From assembly GCF_017873245.1 (NCBI RefSeq), contig NZ_JAGGJY010000003.1:1-64000 (forward strand): a stretch of DNA of 64,000 nucleotides. The letters run 5' to 3'. Shown piece after piece: positions 8,670 to 18,767 of this stretch (within the stretch, counting starts at the first letter, position 1; each line of letters begins with the position of its first letter). This stretch comes from Clostridium tertium (lineage in GTDB: Bacteria > Bacillota > Clostridia > Clostridiales > Clostridiaceae). The notes below the pieces were generated by a model, which was given only the letters and a program-made list of their open reading frames with translations, ran no database searches and had not been told where the DNA came from. The translations under genes were made by a program, and so were the position numbers.

Positions 8670-8725
8670 TAGGGATTTAGGGTATATTTATTAATAAAAC
8701 TATTATTATTTTAAGGAGTATTTAT

Positions 8726-9415
8726 ATGAATAATAGTATAAAAGTTATAGATATACCAAAGGAAGAAAGACCTATAGAAAAATTGCTTATAAACGGACCT
8801 GAAATACTAAGTAATGCAGAGCTTCTTGCTGTGATTTTAAGAACAGGAACAAGAGGGGAAAATGTAATTTCTTTAAGCACAAGAATACTTTCAGAGTTTG
8901 ATGGACTTAATGGTTTATTGGATATAGGTATTAGTGAAATTACTAGTATAAAAGGAATAAAAAATATAAAAGCAAGTCAAATATTAGCTATAGGAGAGCT
9001 CTTTAGACGATTTAATTCATTAAATCTAATAAGAGAAGGTAATAGTATATCTTCTCCAAGAGATATAGCAAAGCTTTTAATAAATGAGATGATGAGTTTA
9101 AAGCAAGAAATATTGAAGTTAATAATGTTAGATACAAAGAATAATATTATAGGTATCAAGGATGTTTTCAAGGGAAGCCTTAATACATCTATAGTGCATC
9201 CAAGAGAAATATTTAAAGAAGCTCTTAAAAAAAGCAGCTCAAGTATAATTATTTGTCATAATCATCCGTCAGGAGATCCTACACCAAGTAAAGAGGATAT
9301 AAATATTACATTAAGATTGAAGGAATGTAGTAAAATAATAGGGATAGATTTATTGGATCACTTAATAATTGGAAAAGATAAGTTTGTAAGTTTAAAAGAA
9401 AAAGGAATAATTTAA
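8726..9415 (+). CDS. radC: RadC/JAB-domain protein
   Basis: 229 residues, standard for RadC. N-terminal helix-hairpin-helix-like part (about 35-90, with [21 protein letters not shown]) and a C-terminal JAB/MPN+ metal site [14 protein letters not shown] (His-x-His...Asp). The family was named after a misassigned E. coli DNA repair mutant; its real role is unknown, although it sits next to mreB in many Firmicutes, as here. Strong AAGGAG site. Only 17 bases separate it from mreB, so co-transcription is likely. Confidence 0.93.
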   Translation: MNNSIKVIDIPKEERPIEKLLINGPEILSNAELLAVILRTGTRGENVISLSTRILSEFDGLNGLLDIGISEITSIKGIKNIKASQILAIGELFRRFNSLNLIREGNSISSPRDIAKLLINEMMSLKQEILKLIMLDTKNNIIGIKDVFKGSLNTSIVHPREIFKEALKKSSSSIIICHNHPSGDPTPSKEDINITLRLKECSKIIGIDLLDHLIIGKDKFVSLKEKGII

Positions 9416-9432
9416 GCGAAAGGGGAATTCAT

Positions 9433-10452
9433 ATGGGATTTTTCAGTAGTAATAAGGATATGGGAATAGATTTAGGAACAGCAAATACGCTTGTTTTTGT
9501 TAAAGGTAAAGGTATAGTTTTAAGTGAACCTTCAGTTGTAGCTATTAATAGTACAACAAGAAAACCTTTGGCTGTAGGTGCTGAAGCTAAACTTATGATA
9601 GGAAGAACACCTGGAAATATAGTAGCTATCAGACCATTAAAAGATGGTGTTATAGCAGATTTTGATGTAGCACAAACAATGTTGAAAAAATTAATAGAAA
9701 AAGTAACTAGTAAAAGTGCATTTACTAGCCCAAGAATTATAGTTTGTTACCCTTCAGGTGTAACAGAAGTTGAAAGAAGAGCTATAGAAGAAGCAGCTAA
9801 GTTTGCTGGAGCAAGAGATGTTGTATTAATGGAAGAACCTATGGCAGCTGCTATTGGAGCAGGTCTTCCAGTTGGAGAGCCAACAGGAAGTATGATAGTT
9901 GATATCGGAGGCGGTACAACAGAAGTTGCTATAATTTCATTAGGAGGAATAGTAACAAGTAAGTCATTAAGAGTTGCTGGGGATGAATTAGACCAAGCAA
10001 TAATGGCATATATTAAGAAAGAATTTAACTTAATGATAGGGGAAAGAACAGCAGAGCAAGTTAAGATGGAACTTGGTTCAGCATATAAGACTGAAGATGA
10101 AGAAATGAGTATGGAAATCAAGGGTAGAGATATGATTACTGGATTGCCAAAAACAGTTACAGTTACAGATACTCAAATTAGAGATGCATTAAAAGAACCT
10201 GTATATGCTATCATAGAGTCAATAAAGACAACTTTAGAAAAGACACCACCTGAATTAGCAGCAGATATAATGGAAAAAGGAATAATGTTAGCTGGTGGAG
10301 GAGCTCTACTAAGAGGGTTAGATGAATTAATTAACCACGAAACAAATATGCCTGTTCACATAGCAGAATCACCACTTGATTGTGTTGTTTTAGGAGCAGG
10401 TAAGGCATTAGATAACTTTGATGAATTAAGTAAGAGTCAAAGAGGTCAATAA
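9433..10452 (+). CDS. mreB: Rod-shape actin homologue MreB
   Basis: 339 residues. Actin-fold nucleotide-binding motifs are all present: [13 protein letters not shown] (phosphate 1), [16 protein letters not shown] (phosphate 2) and [16 protein letters not shown] (adenosine). MreB filaments guide lateral cell-wall synthesis with MreC, MreD, RodA and PBP2, all encoded nearby. Ribosome binding site AAAGGGG. It overlaps mreC by one base (TAATG), which indicates translational coupling. Confidence 0.97.
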   Translation: MGFFSSNKDMGIDLGTANTLVFVKGKGIVLSEPSVVAINSTTRKPLAVGAEAKLMIGRTPGNIVAIRPLKDGVIADFDVAQTMLKKLIEKVTSKSAFTSPRIIVCYPSGVTEVERRAIEEAAKFAGARDVVLMEEPMAAAIGAGLPVGEPTGSMIVDIGGGTTEVAIISLGGIVTSKSLRVAGDELDQAIMAYIKKEFNLMIGERTAEQVKMELGSAYKTEDEEMSMEIKGRDMITGLPKTVTVTDTQIRDALKEPVYAIIESIKTTLEKTPPELAADIMEKGIMLAGGGALLRGLDELINHETNMPVHIAESPLDCVVLGAGKALDNFDELSKSQRGQ

Positions 10453-11303
10453 TGAAGCTTCTAAAAAATAAACTGGCAGTTACTATAATAGTGCTGTCAG
10501 TTGCCTTTTTAGGCATAATTATTTATACAATGAATAATGAACAAAAAGGTATTGTTTCGAGTGGTGTAGGTAGTGCTGTTAATCCTCTTCAGAAGGTAGT
10601 TTACTCAATAAATGATAAAATAAAAGGAACATTAGATTTTTTCTTGAATTTTTCAAAGATAAAAGAAGAAAACGAAGAATTAACTAAAGAAAATATAGAT
10701 TTAGAAAATAAGTTATTAGAATACGACAAGTTAAAAGAAGAAAATGATAGACTTAGAGAAGTTTTAAATTTTAAAAATTCAAAGAATAATTATGATTACT
10801 TAGGTTGTGAAATAATCGGGTATAGTGGAGAAAGTTTTTCAAGTGGATATGTGATTGATAAAGGTGAAAATGATGGCTTAAAAAAAGACATGATTGTAAT
10901 TTCAAACAAAGGTCTCGTGGGACAGGTCACCAGTACTGGATCTAATTGGGCAATAGTACAAAGTTTGATAAATGAAAACATTGCAGTTTCAGTAATGGTA
11001 AATAGTACAAGAGAAACAACTGGAATATTAAAAGGATATGTAACTCATAGTAATCAAAATTTAACTAAAGTTACTAATTTACCAATAGATTCAGCGATAA
11101 AAGAAGGTGATGTAATAGTTACATCAGGCCTTGGACAAATTTATCCTAAGGAAGTTAGAATTGGTGAAGTTGTATCTGTAGAAACAGATGAAGTTAAGGT
11201 AATGAAAACAGCTATAGTTAAGCCTTTTGTTGATTTTAATAAACTAGAAGAACTTTTTGTAGTTATTCCTAAGGAAACAAGAGAAGTAAAATATGATAAT
11301 TAG
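10452..11303 (+). CDS. mreC: Rod-shape protein MreC
   Basis: 283 residues: N-terminal membrane helix (about residues 7-25), a coiled coil (about 65-105, rich in KEENEEL-type heptads) and a beta-rich extracytoplasmic domain (about 110-275) with DKGENDGLKKDMIVISNKGLVGQV and DVIVTSGLGQIYPKEVRIGEV, the usual MreC motifs. It forms the outer scaffold that activates PBP2. The start overlaps the mreB stop by one base and mreD follows 10 bases later. Confidence 0.96.
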   Translation: MKLLKNKLAVTIIVLSVAFLGIIIYTMNNEQKGIVSSGVGSAVNPLQKVVYSINDKIKGTLDFFLNFSKIKEENEELTKENIDLENKLLEYDKLKEENDRLREVLNFKNSKNNYDYLGCEIIGYSGESFSSGYVIDKGENDGLKKDMIVISNKGLVGQVTSTGSNWAIVQSLINENIAVSVMVNSTRETTGILKGYVTHSNQNLTKVTNLPIDSAIKEGDVIVTSGLGQIYPKEVRIGEVVSVETDEVKVMKTAIVKPFVDFNKLEELFVVIPKETREVKYDN

Positions 11304-11313
11304 AGGTTAATAT

Positions 11314-11805
11314 ATGAAAAAGTGGGTTTTAATTTTAATATCATTAGTACTTTTAATACTAGATAATTCTCTTATACCTTTTTTGGCTATAAAAGGTGCT
11401 TATCCAAGTTTACTTTTTGTTTTTGCAATAGCGTATTCTATAATAAATGGAAGGTCAGAAGCTGTTGTTATTGGGGTTATATCTGGACTAATGCAAGATA
11501 TATTTTTCTATAATGGCTTTGGTATCAATGCATTAATAAATATGCTTATATGTTTAATAGCTGCAATTATAGGTGAAAATATTTATAGGGAAAAGAAGCT
11601 TATACCAGTAATATCGGTTATATTATTATATTTATTAAAGATATTAGCAGTGTTTACAATATTTAAGCTTATGGGAAGATCTATAGATATACAAGTTGGA
11701 ATGTTTACTGCTTTATATAGTTCAGTAGTAATGTTTTTAGGGTATGATTTTGTTTTAAGGATTTATAATATTGAATATAAGAAAAGGTCATGGAGGTTTA
11801 AATGA
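11314..11805 (+). CDS. mreD: Rod-shape protein MreD
   Basis: 163 residues, five or six predicted membrane helices, with the family's GLMQDIFFYNGFGINAL motif. It is an integral membrane component of the elongasome. The last codons overlap the pbp2 start by four bases (ATGA), so translation of the two is coupled. Confidence 0.93.
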   Translation: MKKWVLILISLVLLILDNSLIPFLAIKGAYPSLLFVFAIAYSIINGRSEAVVIGVISGLMQDIFFYNGFGINALINMLICLIAAIIGENIYREKKLIPVISVILLYLLKILAVFTIFKLMGRSIDIQVGMFTALYSSVVMFLGYDFVLRIYNIEYKKRSWRFK

Positions 11806-14783
11806 TAGTAAATAAACCGAAAAAGAAAAAGAAGATTTCAAGATATACTGTTCTAAATATTATAATGCTAGCACTTTTTACTATGATAATGGCAAAACTC
11901 TTATATATTCAAGTTTATAAACATGAAGATTATAAAGAAAAGGCAGATATAAGTTCTACAAGATTTATATCAGAAAAAGCGCCAAGAGGAAAGATATATG
12001 ATAGTGAAGGAAATGTTTTAGCAACTAATATTCAAACATATACATTAACATATACTAAACCAAATGATGAAAAAGAAAATTTCTATGAAACTATGGATAA
12101 AGTATTTAAAATATTATCTGAAAATGGGGAGAAATTTCAAGATGATTTAATGCTTAAGATAGATAGTAGTGGAAAATTCTATTTTGATTTTAAGACTGAT
12201 GATGCAGATACAAAAAAAATAGTAGAAGTTAGATTTAAAAGAGATAGAGGATTAAATGAAGCTATAGAGAAAAAGCTTTTTAAAGATAAGGAATCTGATT
12301 ATACAGATGAAGAAATTGCTAAGGTAGATAGTGAACTCTTAAAGTTATCACCAGAGGAAACTTTTTATGAATTAGTTAAGGTTTATAATATGCAAGAGCT
12401 TACAAATCCATCACCTGTTAAAGAAGACGGAGAAAGTGACAAGGCTTATGAAGCAAGAGTTGAGGCGTATGATAATAAGATGGAAGCTTATGATGATATG
12501 TCTGGTAAGGAAATATTAGACGAGCTTTTAGCAACATATTCAATTAACGATATAAGAAATTATATAGTAATAAAAGATGCTGTAAAAATGCAAAGTTTTA
12601 AGGGTTATAGAGCAGTTACTATTGCTTCAAATATAAAGCAAGAAACTGCATTTATAATATATCAAAAGTTAAATGATTTAGCAGGTATAGATGTAAGTAT
12701 AGAACCTGTAAGATATTATCCATATAGTAATTTAGCTTCTGGTGCATTAGGATATTTATCTTCAATAGATTCGTCTAAGGAAACAAATTATGAATTAAGA
12801 GGATATGATGCATCTTCTGATTTAATTGGTGTAGCAGGAATAGAAGCTGCTTTTGAAGGTCAGTTAAAGGGAACTAAAGGAGGAACAACTGTTAAAGTTA
12901 ATTCAAAAGGAAGAGTGACAGAAGAGTTATTTAAATTAGATTCATATCCTGGAAATAATGTTCATTTAACAATAAATAAGGATGTTCAATATGCTGCAGA
13001 GCAAGCTATGAAAGATACGTTAGAAAGAATAAGGACTCAAGAAGGTCAGCCTAATGCAACAAGGGGAGCAGTAGTTGCTATTGAAGTCAATACAGGAAGA
13101 GTAATTGCAATGGTTAGTTATCCAGATTATGATCCTAATATTTTTTCTATACCAGGACGCTTAACGGAAGATTTATCAAAGCAATATTTTAATCCGGATA
13201 TAGATAGTTTTGCTAAGGAATATATACAAAGAACTGGAGCAACGGGAAATATAGATGAGCTATTTCCTATAGATGAGAATACAGGAAAAAGAACTGATGA
13301 TATAGATGCATATCCAAAGAGTTTCTTTAATTATGCAACTCAAGGGTTATTACCACCAGGATCTACCTTTAAGCCGTTAACAGTTATCGCTGGTTTGATG
13401 GATGGAGTAGTTAGCCCAACAGAGTCAATGGATGACTATGGTGGAGTTTGGACTAAGGATGATTTGAAAGGATTTACACTTCAAAATTTCCAAGGATCTG
13501 CAAATGGACCAACAGATGCAAGAAAAGCCTTAGAAGTATCATCAAACTTATACTTTTATGAGCTTGGATATAGATTATGGAAAAATAATGGAGCTGATAT
13601 AGAAGCTTTAGATTCATTGGCTAAATATGGATATAAGTTTGGGCTGGGAATAGATCCATTATCACCTCAGGCTAAAAATCCTAAAACAGGAATAGAGATT
13701 GAAGAAAATTTTGGTCAAATATATAATTTTAATTACAGAAAAGAGAGTATAGTGAATGCACCTTTATATGAATTAGTAGAAGCGTTAGCTGTAGGGAAAT
13801 ATTATAATTATACTTTTATTCCATTAAATATAAGTAAGAGTGATGATGATACAGATGAGTTAAAAGCAGCAAAAGAAGATTTAAAGTCCAAGATAAGTGA
13901 TACATTATCTAAAGTAGGAACAGATGAAGAGATATCAGATAATACGAAATTTGCTGAAAGCATAGTAGACAATGTGAAAAAGATAATGGATTTATCACCA
14001 CAGTATCAAAATGAAATTAAATCAAGGAAATCTAGTGGAGGAAATATAGATGTTAATGATCAAGCAGCTGTAATAGCAGATGCAATTGCATATTATACGA
14101 TAAATAACGCAGCTATACAAATTACTACTCCGGGACAAATAATATCAAGTGCTATTGGGCAGGGGATGAATTTATTTACTCCGATACAGATGGCTAATTA
14201 TGTAGCTACACTTGGAAGTGGAGGAACAAGATATAAAGTTACAATGGTAGATAAAATAACTTCTCCAACAGGTGAAATAATTAAAGAATTTAAGCCTGAA
14301 ATAGTGGATCAACTAGATATTCCAGATGAATATTTACAAACTGTAAAGGATGGTATGTATAGAGTTAATAATAATCCAGCAAATGGTGTTGCATATCAAA
14401 GCTTTTCTAATTTTCCTATAAAAGTTGGAGGTAAAACTGGTACAGCAGACTTCAATACTGATGAACGATATAAGGAAATAGGAAGGAAACCATATGGTAA
14501 TTATATTAGTATGGCGCCTTTAGATAATCCACAAATAGCTATTTTTTCTACTATTTATGATGGAAATAAAGGAAGTTCTGGTGCTAGTATTCATAAAGCT
14601 ATATACGAAGCTTTCTTTAAGGAGGAATTATTGAAACTTGATCCTTCATATGCTTCTAAGTCAGAATCATTTAGAAAGTACGTTTTAGAATCACCTCTTA
14701 AGGATAATAAAAATGATAGTATAAAGCTAGATAATAGCTCAACAAATACTACTAATAATAGTACTAGTACAAATAATCAATAA
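11802..14783 (+). CDS. mrdA: Penicillin-binding protein 2 (class B transpeptidase of the elongasome)
   Basis: 993 residues, much longer than the 600-700 of most PBP2 proteins. One N-terminal membrane helix (about 17-37), a dimerisation domain beginning APRGKIYDSEGNVLA, and the transpeptidase domain with SxxK (S521, in PPGSTFKPL), SxN (S580-N582) and KTG (K878, in GGKTGTADF). About 295 residues lie between SxN and KTG, against roughly 160 in E. coli PBP2. A further extra stretch of acidic, helical sequence lies near residues 140-250. The tail is Asn/Ser/Thr-rich. It cross-links lateral peptidoglycan with RodA. It is the last gene of the mre transcript. Confidence 0.94.
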   Translation: MIVNKPKKKKKISRYTVLNIIMLALFTMIMAKLLYIQVYKHEDYKEKADISSTRFISEKAPRGKIYDSEGNVLATNIQTYTLTYTKPNDEKENFYETMDKVFKILSENGEKFQDDLMLKIDSSGKFYFDFKTDDADTKKIVEVRFKRDRGLNEAIEKKLFKDKESDYTDEEIAKVDSELLKLSPEETFYELVKVYNMQELTNPSPVKEDGESDKAYEARVEAYDNKMEAYDDMSGKEILDELLATYSINDIRNYIVIKDAVKMQSFKGYRAVTIASNIKQETAFIIYQKLNDLAGIDVSIEPVRYYPYSNLASGALGYLSSIDSSKETNYELRGYDASSDLIGVAGIEAAFEGQLKGTKGGTTVKVNSKGRVTEELFKLDSYPGNNVHLTINKDVQYAAEQAMKDTLERIRTQEGQPNATRGAVVAIEVNTGRVIAMVSYPDYDPNIFSIPGRLTEDLSKQYFNPDIDSFAKEYIQRTGATGNIDELFPIDENTGKRTDDIDAYPKSFFNYATQGLLPPGSTFKPLTVIAGLMDGVVSPTESMDDYGGVWTKDDLKGFTLQNFQGSANGPTDARKALEVSSNLYFYELGYRLWKNNGADIEALDSLAKYGYKFGLGIDPLSPQAKNPKTGIEIEENFGQIYNFNYRKESIVNAPLYELVEALAVGKYYNYTFIPLNISKSDDDTDELKAAKEDLKSKISDTLSKVGTDEEISDNTKFAESIVDNVKKIMDLSPQYQNEIKSRKSSGGNIDVNDQAAVIADAIAYYTINNAAIQITTPGQIISSAIGQGMNLFTPIQMANYVATLGSGGTRYKVTMVDKITSPTGEIIKEFKPEIVDQLDIPDEYLQTVKDGMYRVNNNPANGVAYQSFSNFPIKVGGKTGTADFNTDERYKEIGRKPYGNYISMAPLDNPQIAIFSTIYDGNKGSSGASIHKAIYEAFFKEELLKLDPSYASKSESFRKYVLESPLKDNKNDSIKLDNSSTNTTNNSTSTNNQ

Positions 14784-14789
14784 CCAATA

Positions 14790-14818
14790 AAAACCATGTT
14801 TTTGCATGGTTTTTTTAT
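14790..14818 (+). terminator. Terminator of the mre-pbp2 operon
   Basis: AAAACCATG/CATGGTTTT, 9-bp stem with a 6-base loop, followed by seven or more T. Confidence 0.88.
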
Positions 14819-14934
14819 TTTATTATAAATTATGTAAATTATTATTGTTAAGTGATATAATATAATTGTATAATTATAGATATGTAATAGGATTTATAAT
14901 TACTGAAGCTTTAATTATTGGTGGAGGGTGACCA

Positions 14935-15576
14935 ATGAATGACGATAGAATTCAAATAAAAGGTACAAAAGAAGGTATCAATGCAACTATTGATATGGAG
15001 AGATTTAGTGACTTTGATGAAATGTTAGAAGTGTTAATAGATAAGCTAACAGCAGGGAAAGGATTTTACAAAGGAGCATCTCTTAAAATTGCAGCTAATT
15101 TAAAGAATGTAAATGAAAATGATATTTTAAGACTAAAAGATGTTTTGTTTGAAAAAATACAAATCAAAGAATGTTTTTTTGAAGAAGTTAAACGAGAAGA
15201 GCAAAAAGAAAGTAAAATTTTTAGTGGCGTATATGAAGGAAAAACTAAATTTATAAAGAAAACAATAAGAGGCGGACAATTAGTAAGGTATCATGGGAAT
15301 ATTGTTATAATAGGTGATATAAATAATGGAGCTGAGGTTTATGCAGGGGGAAATATAATTGTTTTAGGAACGATTAAAGGACAAGTGCATGCTGGAGTAG
15401 GTGGTAATAAAAAAGCTATAATTTCTGCTTTTAGCCTTCAACCAGAAATACTCCAAATAGCGGAGATAGTTACTATAGCGCCAGAAGATGGTATAAAGCC
15501 ATCATATCCGGAACTAGCAAAGATTAAAGACGATATTATCGTGGTAGAGCCATATTTACCAAAGAAATATATATAG
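14935..15576 (+). CDS. minC: Septum-site inhibitor MinC
   Basis: 213 residues. N-terminal FtsZ-inhibiting domain (about 1-100) and C-terminal beta-helix (about 108-210) with the signature IRGGQLVRYHGNIVIIGDIN, repeated GG-x-I-x-V-x-G turns and HAGVGGN, which binds MinD. It blocks Z-ring assembly away from midcell. The ATG follows GGTGGAGGGTGA. Eighteen bases separate it from minD. Confidence 0.95.
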   Translation: MNDDRIQIKGTKEGINATIDMERFSDFDEMLEVLIDKLTAGKGFYKGASLKIAANLKNVNENDILRLKDVLFEKIQIKECFFEEVKREEQKESKIFSGVYEGKTKFIKKTIRGGQLVRYHGNIVIIGDINNGAEVYAGGNIIVLGTIKGQVHAGVGGNKKAIISAFSLQPEILQIAEIVTIAPEDGIKPSYPELAKIKDDIIVVEPYLPKKYI

Positions 15577-15594
15577 CGTTGGAGGGAGAAAAAA

Positions 15595-16389
15595 ATGGGA
15601 GTTTCTATAGTTATTACATCAGGTAAGGGTGGAGTTGGAAAAACAACAACAACAGCTAATATTGGTACTGCTTTAGCTGCATTAAATAAGAGAGTTGTAG
15701 TTGTGGATGGTGACACTGGTCTTAGAAATTTAGATGTTTTAATGGGGCTTGAAAATAGGATAGTTTATACAATAACAGATGTTATAGAAAATAGATGTAG
15801 ACTTAAGCAAGCTTTAATTAAGGATAAAAGATATCAAAATTTATGTTTATTACCAACAGCTCAAACTAAAGACAAAGATGATATAAGACCACAGGATATG
15901 TTAAAATTAATTAATGAATTGAAAGAAGATTTTGACTATGTATTAATTGATTGTCCAGCAGGAATAGAACAAGGCTTTGAAAATTCAGTTGTTGGAGCTG
16001 ATAGAGCTGTAGTTGTAGTTAATCCAGAAATAACTTCAGTAAGGGATGCTGATAGGGTTATTGGTAAATTGGATGCTAAAGGACTGGATGATCATGCAGT
16101 AATAATCAACAGATTAAATTATGAAATGACTCAAAGAGGAGATATGTTAGATGTTTCAGATATAATTGAAACTTTATCAATAGAACTATTGGGTGTAGTT
16201 CCTGATGATAAAAACATAACTGTTTCAACTAATAAAGGTGAGCCTATAGTTCTTGACGATAAATCAATATCTGGACAAGCTTTTAAAAATATAGCTAGAA
16301 GAATAACTGGAGAAGAAGTACCTCTTTTAGATTTAAAAACAGGGGGAGAAGGCTTCTTTGCATCAATAAAAAGATTATTTAAGCGTTAG
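15595..16389 (+). CDS. minD: Septum-site ATPase MinD
   Basis: 264 residues. Deviant Walker A GKGGVGKTTTTANIG near the N-terminus, switch motif DGDTGLRNLDVLMG, Walker B VLIDCPAGIEQGF, and a C-terminal amphipathic membrane-targeting helix (FFASIKRLFKR). It is an ATP-dependent membrane-bound partner of MinC and MinE. Central gene of minCDE. Confidence 0.97.
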   Translation: MGVSIVITSGKGGVGKTTTTANIGTALAALNKRVVVVDGDTGLRNLDVLMGLENRIVYTITDVIENRCRLKQALIKDKRYQNLCLLPTAQTKDKDDIRPQDMLKLINELKEDFDYVLIDCPAGIEQGFENSVVGADRAVVVVNPEITSVRDADRVIGKLDAKGLDDHAVIINRLNYEMTQRGDMLDVSDIIETLSIELLGVVPDDKNITVSTNKGEPIVLDDKSISGQAFKNIARRITGEEVPLLDLKTGGEGFFASIKRLFKR

Positions 16390-16404
16390 TAGGGGGAATG
16401 AGAG

Positions 16405-16665
16405 GTGGAATTTTTAAGAAAACTTTCAAGTAGACCAACACCTAAAGAGGTGGCAAAAGATAGACTAAAACTAATATTAATACATGATAGAGGGGATTTA
16501 CCTCATGAAACCCTTGAAAAAATAAGAATGGAAATATTAGAAGTACTATCTAAGTATATAGAAATAGATTCTGAAGATGTAGAAATAGCTGTAAGCAAAA
16601 CTGAAAATGTTGAAGGAAATAATCCTGCTTTAGTAGCTAATATTCCAATAAAGAACATAAAATAA
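16405..16665 (+). CDS. minE: Topological specificity factor MinE
   Basis: 86 residues, normal length. N-terminal membrane-targeting and MinD-binding part (LRKLSSRPTPKEVAKDRLKLILIHDRG) and a C-terminal topological specificity domain (LEVLSKYIEIDSEDVEIAV). It drives MinCD oscillation. Starts with GTG behind AGGGGG; a nearby ATG is out of frame. Its presence shows that this organism uses a complete oscillating Min system; the B. subtilis alternative is DivIVA. Confidence 0.95.
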   Translation: MEFLRKLSSRPTPKEVAKDRLKLILIHDRGDLPHETLEKIRMEILEVLSKYIEIDSEDVEIAVSKTENVEGNNPALVANIPIKNIK

Positions 16666-16670
16666 CCATG

Positions 16671-16703
16671 AGAGGAAAAGTGGATATACTTTTTCTCTTT
16701 TTT
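16671..16703 (+). terminator. Terminator of minCDE
   Basis: AGAGGAAAAGT/ACTTTTTCTCT stem with one wobble pair and a short loop, followed by TTTTT. Confidence 0.75.
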
Positions 16704-16814
16704 AATTAAATTTAATTAATATTTTCTTAAATTTTAATTATTATTTCAATTAATATGGAGAAAGTATTAGTTTTTGGATATAATAATTCTTAGGTTGAAA
16801 GATGGAGGTGAAAT

Positions 16815-17942
16815 ATGTTATCGAAATTTAAAATAGACCTTAAAAAGTTAAAAGAAATAGATAAAGTGATGTTATTTTCAATGATAGCTTTAATGATATT
16901 TGGAATAATTAATATATATTTAGCTAGTTCAGCTGAATATGGGACATTATTCTTAAAAAGGCAATCATTATGGTTTATTGTTTGTTTAGTAGCTTTATAT
17001 TTTGTTGTAGCAATTGACTATACATTATTAAAGTCATATACGCCCCTTTTTTATTGGGGATCTATACTTTTGCTTATAGTTACTATATTTATAGGAACTG
17101 ATATTAATGGAGCAAGAGGATGGATAAGACTTGGACCATTATCCTTTCAACCATCAGAATTAGCTAAAATGGCTACTATAATGATGCTAGGTAAGACATT
17201 AGAGGAAATGAATGGAACAATAAATGAGTGGAAAAACTTTTTAACAATGGCTTTTTATGCGATAGTTCCAGCGGTATTTATAGTTATACAGCCAGATATG
17301 GGAATGACTATGGTTTTATTCTTTATAGTTGTAGGAATATTTTTTATTGGTGGACTTGATTTGAAAATTATTGGTGGGGGGCTTTTATCATTACTCTTAG
17401 TTGTTATAATAGTTTGGAATTCAGGAGTAATACAGCCTTATCAAAAGAAAAGAATAACTTCATTTATGAATCCGGAATCAGATACATCTGAATCGGGCTA
17501 TCAGCTTAGACAATCGCTTATTAGTATAGGTAATGGGGGAGCTTTTGGATTAAAAGGCTCAGCTACGAAAGATAAAACTGTAGGATATGCAGCTCAATAT
17601 GTGCCAGAGGTTCAAACTGACTTCATATTTGCGAGTATAGGTGAACAATGGGGACTAGCAGGCGCAGCATTTTTACTGCTGTTATATGGATTGCTCATTT
17701 CAAAAATGATAGCAATAGGAAGAACGGCTAAAGATACTTTTGGTTCAATAATTTGTGTAGGGCTTGTTGCATATTTCTTATTTGCATTACTACAGAATAT
17801 AGGTATGACTATAGGACTTATGCCTATTACAGGTATAACATTGCCTTTGCTTAGTTATGGAGGAACTTCATTACTTACAACTGTAATGTCAATAGGATTG
17901 GTCTTAAATGTAGGAATGAGAAGGAAAAAAATATACTTTTAA
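16815..17942 (+). CDS. rodA: SEDS peptidoglycan glycosyltransferase RodA
   Basis: 375 residues, about ten membrane helices. SEDS motifs include NGARGWIRLGPLSFQPSELAK, VIQPDMG (the invariant Asp is in this loop), QTDFIFASIGEQWG and the C-terminal PLLSYGGTSL. It polymerises lipid II with PBP2, encoded upstream. The partner mre/pbp2 and min genes make RodA a better call than FtsW or SpoVE. GGAGGTGA ribosome binding site. Own transcript with a strong terminator. Confidence 0.93.
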   Translation: MLSKFKIDLKKLKEIDKVMLFSMIALMIFGIINIYLASSAEYGTLFLKRQSLWFIVCLVALYFVVAIDYTLLKSYTPLFYWGSILLLIVTIFIGTDINGARGWIRLGPLSFQPSELAKMATIMMLGKTLEEMNGTINEWKNFLTMAFYAIVPAVFIVIQPDMGMTMVLFFIVVGIFFIGGLDLKIIGGGLLSLLLVVIIVWNSGVIQPYQKKRITSFMNPESDTSESGYQLRQSLISIGNGGAFGLKGSATKDKTVGYAAQYVPEVQTDFIFASIGEQWGLAGAAFLLLLYGLLISKMIAIGRTAKDTFGSIICVGLVAYFLFALLQNIGMTIGLMPITGITLPLLSYGGTSLLTTVMSIGLVLNVGMRRKKIYF

Positions 17943-17950
17943 TAATACTG

Positions 17951-17990
17951 AAAGCTATAGAAGGTTATAAATCTTCTATAGCTTTTTTTA
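17951..17990 (+). terminator. Terminator of rodA
   Basis: Perfect 13-bp stem AAAGCTATAGAAG/CTTCTATAGCTTT with a 9-base loop and a T-run. Confidence 0.9.
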
Positions 17991-18076
17991 TTTAGGGATT
18001 CAAAATATATTGTAGGTAGCATAAATCATTATAATTAAAAATATAAATACAATATTAAGAGATAGGAGTGAGGTGT

Positions 18077-18682
18077 ATGGAGAGGTATAGAGAGGAGTAT
18101 AAGGAATATTACGATAAAATAAGAAAAAAAGTAAAAGCAAAAACTGATAAGAAAGAAAAAGTGATTAATACAAGGGATGATATATATCCTAATATAAGAA
18201 ATGTCCATAACTTTAGTTATCAAAGGGGGAGTTATGGAGCTAGAGTACCTAAAAAAAGTATGGGATATATAGATAAGTTTATCCTTAGATTAATATGTAC
18301 TTTTTTATTATTTTTAGGGGCTTTTACATTAAAAACAATACCAAACAGTGATGCGAAAAAGCTCTATAATATATGCAAGACCACAGTAGGTGCTAATTTT
18401 AATTATGAAAATGTATTATTAGGCATGGATAAGATGGGAATTGATTATAAAAGTGTACTTAATGTTATAGAAGAAAAATATACTGATGTAATGGGAGAAA
18501 TAAAAAAATTAGATAATGGTATTCCGAGTTTTAAAGAAGAAGGGATAAAAACAAATGTAGATGAATCGATAAATAGCAATGAGTCATCAAAGGATGAGGG
18601 ATTGTCTGACGTACAAGATAAATATAGTATAAATGAAGAACAAAGTAAGTCAACTGAAGATACCAAAACAAACGATTTATAA
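18077..18682 (+). CDS. Membrane protein preceding spoIVFB (SpoIVFA-like position)
   Basis: 201 residues. Very basic N-terminus rich in Lys, Arg, Tyr and Glu (1-70), one membrane helix (about 73-92), then about 100 residues outside or in the intermembrane space, ending in a Ser/Asp/Glu/Lys-rich tail. In sporulating Firmicutes the gene before the SpoIVFB protease is SpoIVFA, a membrane inhibitor with a LytM domain; here there is no LytM/M23 domain. I infer an equivalent partner role from order and topology only. ATG 18077 is preceded by AGGAG at the right distance; GTG 18068 falls inside it. Confidence 0.6.
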   Translation: MERYREEYKEYYDKIRKKVKAKTDKKEKVINTRDDIYPNIRNVHNFSYQRGSYGARVPKKSMGYIDKFILRLICTFLLFLGAFTLKTIPNSDAKKLYNICKTTVGANFNYENVLLGMDKMGIDYKSVLNVIEEKYTDVMGEIKKLDNGIPSFKEEGIKTNVDESINSNESSKDEGLSDVQDKYSINEEQSKSTEDTKTNDL

Positions 18683-18767
18683 ATATCAAGTATGATTTTA
18701 AATTATTAAGACGTTAGAAGTAGAAGGTGATTTATATAGAGATGTAGCAATTTTTAGGGAGATATAA

